From Candidatus Woesearchaeota archaeon (lineage in GTDB: Archaea > Nanobdellota > Nanobdellia > SCGC-AAA011-G17 > ARS1403), in assembly GCA_018302705.1 (NCBI GenBank), contig JAGVZI010000008.1, positions 1-39,816 on the forward strand: a DNA stretch of 39,816 nucleotides, read 5' to 3'. Positions 24,393 to 32,780 of the stretch are shown here, one piece after another. The position numbers were made by a program, and so were the translations under genes. Position 1 is the first letter of the stretch, and the number at the start of each line of letters is the position of its first letter. The notes beneath the pieces are model-generated. The model did no database searches and had not been told where the DNA came from. It worked only from the letters and a program-made list of their open reading frames with translations.

Positions 24393-26387
24393 ATGGTAAA
24401 GAAAAAATTTTATATTACAACTCCCGTATACTATACTAATTCAAGCCCGCACGTGGGAAGTGCTTATACTACAATAGCGGCGGATGTACTGGCTCGTTGG
24501 CATAAATTAAAGAGTGAAAATGTTTTCTTTTTGACAGGAACAGATGAGCATGGACAGAAAATACAAGAGGTTGCTGAAGAGAAAAAGATTAAGCCAAAAG
24601 AATTTGTTGATAAAATCGCAAACGAGTTTAAAGATGTCTTTAGATTATTAAATATTTCCAATGATAATTTTATTAGAACTACAGATAAACAACATGAAAA
24701 AGAAGTTAAAAAGATTTTACAAGAATTATATAGGAAAAAATATATCTATAAAGGATACTATGAATCCTACTACTGCGTTGGTTGTGAGCAATATCTAACT
24801 GAAAGCGATCTTGTAGACGGTAAATGTGTGCTCCATAATAGAGAACCTGAGCTGAGAAAAGAAGAGGCATATTTGTTTAGGCTCTCAAAATTTCAAGATA
24901 GGCTTTTGAATTTGATTAAATCTGGAAAATATTCTATACTTCCAGAAAGGAAGAGGAAAGAGATTGTTTCTTTTATTGAAAGTGGATTGAAAGATATTTC
25001 CATTTCTAGAAGAAAGGAAAAAGTTTATTGGGGGATCGAACTGCCATTTGATAAAAATCACACTGCTTTTGTGTGGATTGATGCTTTTTGGAATTATATA
25101 ACTGGGTTAAAGATTAAAAAACAGTTTAATAAATTCTGGCCAGCTGATGTCCAATTGATGGCGAATGATATATTGAGAGTTCATGCTACAATTTGGCCGG
25201 CTCTACTCTTAGCAACTGGAAATAAACTTCCTAAAAAATTATTTGTTCATGGTTATTTTACCGTTAATGGGCAGAAAATGTCAAAATCGTTAGATAATGT
25301 TATCTCTCCAGAGTATCTTGTAAAAGAATACGGTGTTGATTCTCTTAGATACTTCCTTATGAGGCAGATTCCATTCGGCCAAGACGGAGATTTTTCAGAA
25401 GAGGCTTTAAGAGAAAGATTAAATAATGAGCTGGCCAATGAGCTTGGAAATTTTGTATCAAGAATTCTGGGATTATCTGAAAGAAATTTCAAATCTATTA
25501 AGAAATATGCTGTTGACCAAAGATTATCCTCCAAATTAAACGTCAATAAAATTTCTAAATTCATCGATAAATTTGAACTGCATAATGCCCTTAATGAGAT
25601 AATGAACTTTGTCAGAGAATGTAATCGACATATCAACCAAGAAAAATTATGGGATAAACGAGACGAGGATTTGGAAAAACACATGTATTCTTTATTAGAA
25701 TCTATAAGAATAATTTCAATCTTGCTGTATTCATTTATGCCTGAAACTTCTGAAAAGATTAATGCTCAACTAAAAATAAAGATGGGTAAATTAAAGGACT
25801 GTAAATTTGGAATAGTTAAGAAATATAAAATTAAGAAGGAAGGAATTCTATTTAAAAAAATTGATGTACAAAATCCGCCAACTGGAGAAGTTAGATTAAA
25901 AGATAAATTAACATTTGAGGACTTTGATTTCAGAGTTGCTGAGATAAAGGGAGTGAAGGATCATCCTAATGCCGACAAATTGTATGTTTTATTGCTAGAT
26001 TTGGGAAAAGAAACTGCTGATGATGTGCAGATTGTTTCTGGAATTAAAGAACACTATAAAAAAGAAGAGCTCATTGGTAAAAAAATTATTTTGCTTAAAA
26101 ATCTGAAAAAAGCGGTGATAAGGGGAGTCGAGAGCCAAGGAATGCTACTTGCTGTTTCCGACGGGAAAAGATTATCTTTGCTGACAGCTCCAAAAGGCAG
26201 GAATGGAGAGAGGATATTTATTGACTTAAGAGAAAAAGCTAGGGACGTAGTGGAGATAACAGATTTTGAAAAATTAAAACTACTTTCTAAAAATGGGAAA
26301 ATTATTTATAATAATGAATATTTGAGGACTGAAGAGGAAGAAGTTAAATTAGATAAGAAGATGAAAGATGGATTGAGGGTGAACTGA
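24393..26387 (+). CDS. metG: Methionyl-tRNA synthetase, bacterial-type, with C-terminal tRNA-binding (EMAP-like) domain
   Basis: ITTPVYYTNSSPHVGSAYTT, HGYFTVNGQKMSKSLDNVISPEYLVKEYGVDSLRYFLMRQIPFGQDGDFSEE; C-terminal FEDFDFRVAEIKGVKDHPNADKLYVLLLDLG. Confidence 0.95.
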   Translation: MVKKKFYITTPVYYTNSSPHVGSAYTTIAADVLARWHKLKSENVFFLTGTDEHGQKIQEVAEEKKIKPKEFVDKIANEFKDVFRLLNISNDNFIRTTDKQHEKEVKKILQELYRKKYIYKGYYESYYCVGCEQYLTESDLVDGKCVLHNREPELRKEEAYLFRLSKFQDRLLNLIKSGKYSILPERKRKEIVSFIESGLKDISISRRKEKVYWGIELPFDKNHTAFVWIDAFWNYITGLKIKKQFNKFWPADVQLMANDILRVHATIWPALLLATGNKLPKKLFVHGYFTVNGQKMSKSLDNVISPEYLVKEYGVDSLRYFLMRQIPFGQDGDFSEEALRERLNNELANELGNFVSRILGLSERNFKSIKKYAVDQRLSSKLNVNKISKFIDKFELHNALNEIMNFVRECNRHINQEKLWDKRDEDLEKHMYSLLESIRIISILLYSFMPETSEKINAQLKIKMGKLKDCKFGIVKKYKIKKEGILFKKIDVQNPPTGEVRLKDKLTFEDFDFRVAEIKGVKDHPNADKLYVLLLDLGKETADDVQIVSGIKEHYKKEELIGKKIILLKNLKKAVIRGVESQGMLLAVSDGKRLSLLTAPKGRNGERIFIDLREKARDVVEITDFEKLKLLSKNGKIIYNNEYLRTEEEEVKLDKKMKDGLRVN

Positions 26388-26569
26388 TGACTGAGGGCAA
26401 ATTACCTGGGAATTTAAGAGGATATAAACTTAAAAAAATCCATCGCGGTTTTTGGGGCAGATTAGTTCTATGGATAATGATTATACTAATTGTGCTGTGG
26501 TTTATTGACAGACAGATTATATTTGATTTATATGACTGGTTGAAAAACTCTATAGCAAGTTTTCTGTAG
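26387..26569 (+). CDS. Small single-TM protein, start overlaps metG stop
   Basis: Start ATG shares the A of the metG TGA; hydrophobic WGRLVLWIMIILIVLWFI. Confidence 0.6.
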   Translation: MTEGKLPGNLRGYKLKKIHRGFWGRLVLWIMIILIVLWFIDRQIIFDLYDWLKNSIASFL

Positions 26570-26935
26570 ATGAAAATTTTGATAAAATTGGGAGAGATTA
26601 AAGTTGAAGCTGAACTTAATGAATCTTATACTGCAAAGAGAATTTATGAGAAACTACCTTTCTCTTCTCTTGTTAAAACTTGGGGAGGGGAGATTTATTT
26701 TTCCATCCCTGTGCAGCTTGGAGAGGAAAAAGGAAAGGAGGAAGTTGAAATTGGTGACCTTGCCTATTGGCCTCCCGAGAATGCCTTTTGTATTTTCTTT
26801 GGAAGAACTTTCGCAAGCAGAAACAACAAGCCCAGGGCTGCAAGCAATGTAAATGTTTTTGGAAAAATTATTGGAGACCCATTAGTTTTTAAAAATGTTA
26901 AAGACGGAAGCAGGATTTTTGTTGAAAAAGTTTAA
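26570..26935 (+). CDS. Cyclophilin-like fold protein (TM1367 family)
   Basis: ILIKLGEIKVEAELNES-TAKRIYEKLPF...WGGEIYFSIPV...VEIGDLAYWPPENAFCIFFGRT. Confidence 0.8.
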   Translation: MKILIKLGEIKVEAELNESYTAKRIYEKLPFSSLVKTWGGEIYFSIPVQLGEEKGKEEVEIGDLAYWPPENAFCIFFGRTFASRNNKPRAASNVNVFGKIIGDPLVFKNVKDGSRIFVEKV

Positions 26936-26946
26936 TTTTAACAATA

Positions 26947-27087
26947 TGGGGCTGCCAGGATTTGAACCTGGGACTTCGAGTAAATTTTTTATCTCTCGAT
27001 CTATGAGTCTGGCTTGCTGATATAGACATATCAGTCGACAATGCTTAACATTGTTAATGTGCACCAGCCAAACTATGCTACAGCCCC
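26947..27087 (-). tRNA. tRNA-Ile(GAT) with three introns
   Basis: Mature GGGGCTG TA GCAT AGTTTGGCTG GTGC A CTCGA CTGATAA TCGAG AGGTC CCAGG TTCAAAT CCTGG CAGCCCC A (75 nt). Introns 27039-27058 (20 nt), 27001-27028 (28 nt, at 37/38), 26975-26992 (18 nt); 141-66=75. Confidence 0.87.
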
Positions 27088-27089
27088 AT

Positions 27090-27242
27090 CGCCCCCGGCA
27101 GGACTTGAACCTGCGACCAGAATCGCAAGCTTTAAGTTTGCTTGTCACGATATCGGCCTTAATAGGTAACAGTTTCACATTCATTTTAAGATGAAACGTG
27201 TGCTCTACCTATTGCTCCTTTATCTGTCTGAGCTACAGGGGC
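27090..27242 (-). tRNA. tRNA-Asn(GTT) with four introns
   Basis: Mature GCCCCTG TA GCTC AGTAGGTA GAGC A CACGA CTGTTAA TCGTG TGGTC GCAGG TTCAAGT CCTGC CGGGGGC G (73 nt). Introns 27212-27227 (16), 27174-27196 (23), 27152-27166 (15), 27120-27145 (26); 153-80=73. Confidence 0.87.
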
Positions 27243-27289
27243 ATAAAAATAAGGATATAGAAATTTCTCTTAAAAAGGTTTCTATCTTA

Positions 27290-27619
27290 CTAATTATATC
27301 TTGGGTCTATCAACCTAGTTAATTTCCTACAATTTCTTGGATCATTAAAAGCTCCCTGACTTTCCATGTATCTATGTTGTGCTTCTGTATGAGCAAACAT
27401 TGCATGATAGATTTCATGTAGCCCGATAACTACAGCTTCATCAATAGTTTCTAGAAGGACCCTAGATCTTGAACCCGCACTAAAATTATAGAAGCCTAGT
27501 AAATTTGGATCCCCCATTGCCTCTTTGTCTCCGAATTCCAAATAAACCAAAACTGGAGAACCATACAATCCAAAAAATAAATTTGGATCTTTCTCGATTA
27601 TCGCTGATAGGCTTGACAT
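27290..27619 (-). CDS. Small HExxH-containing protein downstream of topoisomerase VI
   Basis: VVIGLHEIYHAMFAHTEAQHRYM zincin-like motif; 2-nt gap to top6A stop. Confidence 0.6.
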   Translation of the reverse strand: MSSLSAIIEKDPNLFFGLYGSPVLVYLEFGDKEAMGDPNLLGFYNFSAGSRSRVLLETIDEAVVIGLHEIYHAMFAHTEAQHRYMESQGAFNDPRNCRKLTRLIDPRYN

Positions 27620-27621
27620 AA

Positions 27622-28713
27622 TTAATCTAAAAATTCCTTGTTTTTTATTTTTTCTGGCAGGTATTTCTCAGAGATGAAACTAATGCCCTTTGTAGCCAAA
27701 GCCTGGATTTCCACTTTACCATTTAATTCTTTCATCAGCTTGAACTGCCTTTGCCAATCCTTGTTATTTTTAAACCAGTCATATTGGGAAACTTGCTTTA
27801 TTCTCGCCAGGTCTTTGTCGTCTAATTTGATAATTTGCTTTTTCAGATCATATTTCACAACATCGTCCATTGTAATCCCAATGTATCTTACACTTGGAAT
27901 TGTCAACCTTTCAGCTGCATGGGCTAATGCAATAGAGCCGTATTTTACAACGGAATAAATGTATGCCCCATATATGTCAGCGTCGCAAAGAACGTATATT
28001 GGCAGTTTTTCCTCGTCTGCCAATCTTTGCAACAGCCTTCTTATCCCACGAGTGGTCTGGCCTTGTGAGGTAACTAATATACAATTGTTTTTCAGCCAGA
28101 ACTTATCCTCATTTAACCGCTCGAAGATTGCCGCCTTCTCCATATATAATACATATTTTGCATTTACTTTCTTGAAAGTCAGCTCATCTGTTATCGACGG
28201 TATTGAATAACCACCTTTACCTAGTCTTGAGCAGTCTATAGTATCTCCGCTATCTTTTAAGGTTACTTTCCCGACCATGCTTCCCATTTTATTGGCGGAG
28301 ACATGCAACTCTTCCCTAGACAACCCCGTGATAACCTCTAGATCTTCTATTATCTTATCAGATTCTACCTGATCATCTACTAAATTAACATCTGTCCCAG
28401 GGATTGTTCTTTTAGCAATGTAGAAAACACCCCTTAGATGCTCGTGCTTATCTGTATCAAGCAATTCTTTTTTTAAAATTGAAGCTATTTCCACTGTCTG
28501 CAGAAATTTTTTGGCATGCGCTACATTGAAGAAATATCTTTCTGCTGTTTTTTTTCCAAGTTCGAGAGTTTTTGTTTTTTCATTATAGATTACATTACTT
28601 AAAGCCCTAATAGGCACAACTATGTTAGGATTCTTTCCCTTGTTTATTTGCTGTAGGATATTATTTCCTAATTCTTTTAATTCAGAGTGTTGTTTGCTTT
28701 TCTTTTTTTTCAT
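27622..28713 (-). CDS. top6A: DNA topoisomerase VI subunit A (Spo11-like)
   Basis: LYMEKAAIFERL, TSQGQTTRGIRRLLQRL, IYVLCDADIYGAYIYSVVKYGS (Toprim). Confidence 0.96.
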   Translation of the reverse strand: MKKKKSKQHSELKELGNNILQQINKGKNPNIVVPIRALSNVIYNEKTKTLELGKKTAERYFFNVAHAKKFLQTVEIASILKKELLDTDKHEHLRGVFYIAKRTIPGTDVNLVDDQVESDKIIEDLEVITGLSREELHVSANKMGSMVGKVTLKDSGDTIDCSRLGKGGYSIPSITDELTFKKVNAKYVLYMEKAAIFERLNEDKFWLKNNCILVTSQGQTTRGIRRLLQRLADEEKLPIYVLCDADIYGAYIYSVVKYGSIALAHAAERLTIPSVRYIGITMDDVVKYDLKKQIIKLDDKDLARIKQVSQYDWFKNNKDWQRQFKLMKELNGKVEIQALATKGISFISEKYLPEKIKNKEFLD

Positions 28714-30334
28714 TTTTTATTTTTTTATTTTCTCTTTGCGCTTTTAGATCTTGCGCAGATTCATCTTCTTTTTTTAAATCATTTTCAGCCTCTAGACTTG
28801 GAAGCTCTTTTTTTAATATTCTTTGCAGCCTTTCCTGTATTGAATCTTTTTTATTATTTGTCAAGCTACTTAATGCAGCTACTAATTCAGGAATGTATTT
28901 TTCAAATAAACTAATTTTCTCACGCTGCTCAGCTGCCCTTATATGCCGGTGGATATAGATGCTAAGTTTCCTCCCGCATTCCTGCAATGCAAGTTTTATC
29001 TCTTTGATGATCTCATCATAATGCGCAATTGCCTCTTTTGCTTCATTTGTAAACGGAACCCAGACGCTTGCAATATGCACAAGAATAATTGCAGGTCCCG
29101 TCGGCATATTATTTCCTGACTGCTGTAACCCATATGGTTTCCAGTTAGTTTCTGTAACTGCTTCAGTAATTGCGCATGCGCCTTGCTGATAGAGAAGAGG
29201 GACACGGTTAGCAAACCTCATTAACCTAATTTGCGATTCCTTGTCTATCTCCCCGCCGTAAGCTATTCCGACTTCAACTTGGAAAGGCATGCCTCGATAA
29301 ACTGCTGGCGACCTTGTTGCAGTAATGTAAAAATCCGCATTAATCTCCTTTCTCAATCCTTTCTCCAACAATTCTGCTTTAATTGGGCTGAGGCAGTCGC
29401 CTGGAGGCGCCATTATCTTAGTTTCTTGTAATGATTTAAATAAAATTTCTATTTGTTTATGATCTAACTTCTTTGGCTTTTCTTCTGCTTTTAATCCTGC
29501 TTTATCGCATATTTCTTTTGCAGTTTGCTGCCCTATCCTTGAGAATTCTGACTGCAAGAAGCCTGCTAAAGTATTTGCCCTTGTATCCTGGAGCATTTTG
29601 ATTAAATGTCCGAGTTCTATCCCGTATGGATGCGGCTTTATTTCCTTAGTTTCTATCGGCAATTCTTCTGTAACCCTCTCGTAAACTAATTTTTGTTTTT
29701 CAGGATCGATGTAGATAAATGTGGCATGCGGGTTAACAATGGCTGTTTCTTTAACATACCCATCTACACTTTGCCTGCCCTTTAAATACCTCCCTTCAAT
29801 TTCTATCTCGATTTTAGTCCCGTGATCTTTCTCCCAATCAACCTCTTGATCCTTCAATACATTCGGCTCATTCTTTTTGGTGTCAATCTGCAATTCAAAA
29901 TAATGCGCTGCTTTTTTGGGGCCTACTATTGAATAAATCTTCGTAGACTTTCCCGTTGTTAATTGTGAATAGAGGACTGCTGCACTTATACCTAGCCCTT
30001 GCTGACCGCGATTCATTTTTAGAGTATGAAATTTACTTCCGTATAACAACTTCCCGAAGATATTTGGGATCTGTTGCTTTACAATCCCAGGCCCATTATC
30101 CTCTACAATAACTATAAACCTATTCTCATTTATCTGCTTGAGCTCAATCTTTATCTCTGGAAGGACTTTCATTTCAGTGCATGCATCCAATGAATTGTCA
30201 ACAGCCTCTTTAACAACCATCATTAAAGCACGAGTAGGATTATCAAAACCTAATAGATGCCGGTTTTTCAAGAAGAACTCCGAAATTGAAATCTCTCTCT
30301 GTTTCTTTGCAAGTTCTTCTGCTACAGTTACCAT
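28682..30334 (-). CDS. top6B: DNA topoisomerase VI subunit B
   Basis: GHKL motifs KEAVDNSLDAC, VEDNGPGI, SKFHTLKMNRGQQGLGISAAVLYSQ; overlaps top6A. Confidence 0.96.
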   Translation of the reverse strand: MVTVAEELAKKQREISISEFFLKNRHLLGFDNPTRALMMVVKEAVDNSLDACTEMKVLPEIKIELKQINENRFIVIVEDNGPGIVKQQIPNIFGKLLYGSKFHTLKMNRGQQGLGISAAVLYSQLTTGKSTKIYSIVGPKKAAHYFELQIDTKKNEPNVLKDQEVDWEKDHGTKIEIEIEGRYLKGRQSVDGYVKETAIVNPHATFIYIDPEKQKLVYERVTEELPIETKEIKPHPYGIELGHLIKMLQDTRANTLAGFLQSEFSRIGQQTAKEICDKAGLKAEEKPKKLDHKQIEILFKSLQETKIMAPPGDCLSPIKAELLEKGLRKEINADFYITATRSPAVYRGMPFQVEVGIAYGGEIDKESQIRLMRFANRVPLLYQQGACAITEAVTETNWKPYGLQQSGNNMPTGPAIILVHIASVWVPFTNEAKEAIAHYDEIIKEIKLALQECGRKLSIYIHRHIRAAEQREKISLFEKYIPELVAALSSLTNNKKDSIQERLQRILKKELPSLEAENDLKKEDESAQDLKAQRENKKIKNEKKEKQTTL

Positions 30335-30374
30335 TTTATTTTCTAAAAAAATTAATGATTAATAAAGATTTGTG

Positions 30375-30890
30375 TTATTTTTGTTCCAGTTTAGAAACCC
30401 TCTCTTCTAAATTCTTATAAACCGGGCCATGCGGGGCTCCATTTAAGATATCCAAAACTGCAATTCTTGCCAGATGCACATCTTCTATTTTTCCTATTAT
30501 GCCTACGGTCTTCCCATAAATTGACAATTTAACACCTGCAATCTGCTCTATTGTTTTCCTGCATTTTCCTTTTGCCCCGATTAATCTTGATTTCATCCTT
30601 GAAAATTTCTTTTTTGAATTCCCTGAATAATGCTTTATGTCGATCAATTCAAAGCAATTTTCTTCATACCCCAAACATAATGCTGTATCCGGATTGAAGC
30701 CACGAGCTATTGCTTTCAGTATCGGCTCTGCCTGATAAACCTCAAATGGCTCTCCTGAGATTTCAACCTCTCCTTCTTTGGAATTTATTTTCAGTTTTGT
30801 ATTCGTTATGATTTCAATTCTCCTCTTTGTTTTCCCTTTGACGCCAAGAAGGACAGCAACCCTTGCTTTTGGTATTTTTATTTCTGCCAT
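30375..30890 (-). CDS. KH-domain RNA-binding protein (Krr1/Pno1-like)
   Basis: RVAVLLGVKGKTKRRIEIITNTKLKINSKEGEVEI; SRLIGAKGKCRKTIEQIAGVKLSIYGKTVGIIG; next to aIF1A. Confidence 0.88.
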   Translation of the reverse strand: MAEIKIPKARVAVLLGVKGKTKRRIEIITNTKLKINSKEGEVEISGEPFEVYQAEPILKAIARGFNPDTALCLGYEENCFELIDIKHYSGNSKKKFSRMKSRLIGAKGKCRKTIEQIAGVKLSIYGKTVGIIGKIEDVHLARIAVLDILNGAPHGPVYKNLEERVSKLEQK

Positions 30891-30898
30891 TTAGCCGT

Positions 30899-31243
30899 TT
30901 AGAATTCTTCAATGTTTTCTAATTTTTTAAGATAGCCTTTCCTCTTCAGCCATTCTATTTGGCTAGGACGGTATTTGAAAATAATATCCCCTTTATCATC
31001 CCCACCCAATTCCCATGGCTCAACTAGGACTAGGTCGCCTTCCCTTACCCATAATTTTCTTTTTAATCTCCCAGGAATCCTACAAACTCTTGTCTTCTCG
31101 TCGAGGCAACGAACTTTCATCCTTGATGCACCTAATCTTTGATCTACAATTCCAAATGATTGATTATTGCGAGGCAGTTTTACTCTGCTAACTTCTGTTT
31201 CCAACTCTTCCTGCAATTTTTGCAGTTCTTTTTTCTTTGACAT
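30899..31243 (-). CDS. Translation initiation factor aIF1A
   Basis: [46 protein letters not shown]. Confidence 0.94.
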   Translation of the reverse strand: MSKKKELQKLQEELETEVSRVKLPRNNQSFGIVDQRLGASRMKVRCLDEKTRVCRIPGRLKRKLWVREGDLVLVEPWELGGDDKGDIIFKYRPSQIEWLKRKGYLKKLENIEEF

Positions 31244-31274
31244 GATATTTTTTCGGAATACTCTTTATATAAAA

Positions 31275-32003
31275 CTATTCCTTTAATCTTAACAATGCAG
31301 TCGTTCTAAAAACATCTTCCCCGCCTTTCCTTCCATATAGCGTTCTTGAAATTTTCACATCGATGCTGAAATTTTTTTTAACCTCTGAAATTATTTTAGA
31401 GATGTCTTTTTTATTAGTCAGATATAGATCATATCCAAACTCCTTCTCCTCTTCTTTTGTAATGAGAGTTTTATTTTCTCTGCTTAGGTAGTCTTTGACT
31501 AATCTTAAAACCTTTTCATTCTTGGGCCTTAGCTGAATTTTAGCCTCGTAATAAGACGAACTTTTCTTTTTGCACAGATTACAAATAGACCTCTCCCTAA
31601 TTATTTCTAAAGGATATTTCTCTGTTGAATTTATATTGTAGATTGTTCCGCTGAGGGTTAACTGGATGCCTATATTCTTTTCATTTTTATTCTCGCTATT
31701 TTCGATGACGGCACTTACGCTGTTTATTCTTGCTCCCTGCTGCAATTTAAGTTTCTCAGGAAGTACCTTGCTAATTATTTTTTTTAGATTTATTTCATCA
31801 TTTGCAGAAAATTTAGGATGCCATTTATTCTGATGAAGATAAGAACTGCAACTTGGACATATCACCACTTTTAATTCTTTGTATCCTTCTAAAATCGGAT
31901 TATTTTTTAGGAAGCAGCTTCTGCAGAGCCCTTTAACTAGCGGCTGGCTTTTGGATTCGAGCTTTCCGCACTGCGGGCAAAATTTATTCATTTCTTTATT
32001 CAT
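31275..32003 (-). CDS. NMD3-like protein
   Basis: FCPQCGK, LCRSCF, VICPSC, CNLCKKKSSSYYEAKIQLRPKN; context with aIF2-beta. Confidence 0.85.
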   Translation of the reverse strand: MNKEMNKFCPQCGKLESKSQPLVKGLCRSCFLKNNPILEGYKELKVVICPSCSSYLHQNKWHPKFSANDEINLKKIISKVLPEKLKLQQGARINSVSAVIENSENKNEKNIGIQLTLSGTIYNINSTEKYPLEIIRERSICNLCKKKSSSYYEAKIQLRPKNEKVLRLVKDYLSRENKTLITKEEEKEFGYDLYLTNKKDISKIISEVKKNFSIDVKISRTLYGRKGGEDVFRTTALLRLKE

Positions 32004-32293
32004 TTCAGTATTGCTATTGCATGCGATATTTTTTTAATCTTGATAATATTCGGCTCATCAATTAATCTGTTTTTCAGCGCGAATCTGATAGAATCCTTGC
32101 CGACAATGTTTAATGAATCCGCATTTCTTACAACCCCTAATATTTCTTCTTCAGAGAGAGGCTGACCTTTGTAAAAAGATTCTGAGACATCAAGCTGAAA
32201 AGATTTATCTTCGAATTTTTTGCCGATCAAGTTTTCGTCGCAGATAGAGACAATATTCCTTTTTTCTCCTTTATGTACTTTAATTATTATCAT
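32000..32293 (-). CDS. DUF424 family protein
   Basis: MIIIKVHKGEKRNIVSICDENLIGKKFEDKSFQLDVSESFYKGQPLSEEEILGVVRNADSLNIVG; start set at internal MIII. Confidence 0.82.
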   Translation of the reverse strand: MIIIKVHKGEKRNIVSICDENLIGKKFEDKSFQLDVSESFYKGQPLSEEEILGVVRNADSLNIVGKDSIRFALKNRLIDEPNIIKIKKISHAIAILK

Positions 32294-32301
32294 CCTTCTC
32301 G

Positions 32302-32778
32302 TCACCCAGAATATTCTGCCTTCACTATCGGGCTTTCCTCCTTTTTCTTCCAAGCAAGTGTTGTTTTATCAAGGAGATTTATTTCTTCCCCTTTTATTTT
32401 AGGCCAGAGCTTCCAGACCTTTTTTATCTGTTGTGCTATCTCTCTTTCTGATTTCAGCTCCACTGCCAGATTTTCATGCAGCAACACAGAAATTTCCTTG
32501 TAGAATTCAAAGACCCTGCTCCTGTCCGCATCAGAGAGGTTTCTTACTTCAATAAGGGAATGGATATTTTGCGGGGGGGCTGTGATAATTGGCTCAAGAT
32601 AGCTCATAAAAATATTCAGCTTGTTTGTAATCCCGCGCAAGATTGCCTTTATTAAAATCCCTGACTTGTCGAGCTCAATCGCCCTTATCTCGAATTCTTC
32701 ATCCAGCTGCTCGAATTTTGGCAAGGAATATTTCTTACTGAGTTTCTCATATTCATCTTTTAATTCTTTTAATCCCAT
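32302..32778 (-). CDS. Conserved-context hypothetical protein between aIF2-beta and DUF424
   Basis: Start at MGLKELKDEYEKL, 2 nt after aIF2-beta stop; no family recognised. Confidence 0.65.
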   Translation of the reverse strand: MGLKELKDEYEKLSKKYSLPKFEQLDEEFEIRAIELDKSGILIKAILRGITNKLNIFMSYLEPIITAPPQNIHSLIEVRNLSDADRSRVFEFYKEISVLLHENLAVELKSEREIAQQIKKVWKLWPKIKGEEINLLDKTTLAWKKKEESPIVKAEYSG

Positions 32779-32780
32779 AT

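Noticed and set aside
27001-27010. CTCATAG resembling a tRNA-Met anticodon loop inside the minus-strand tRNA at 26947-27087
   Set aside because: No intron combination gives a paired anticodon stem around it; the three-intron tRNA-Ile(GAT) solution pairs all stems and gives an AGGTC variable loop.
26882-27184. 100-aa minus-strand ORF in the track
   Set aside because: It reads through parts of the tRNA-Asn and tRNA-Ile genes and their introns; the cloverleaf evidence is far stronger.
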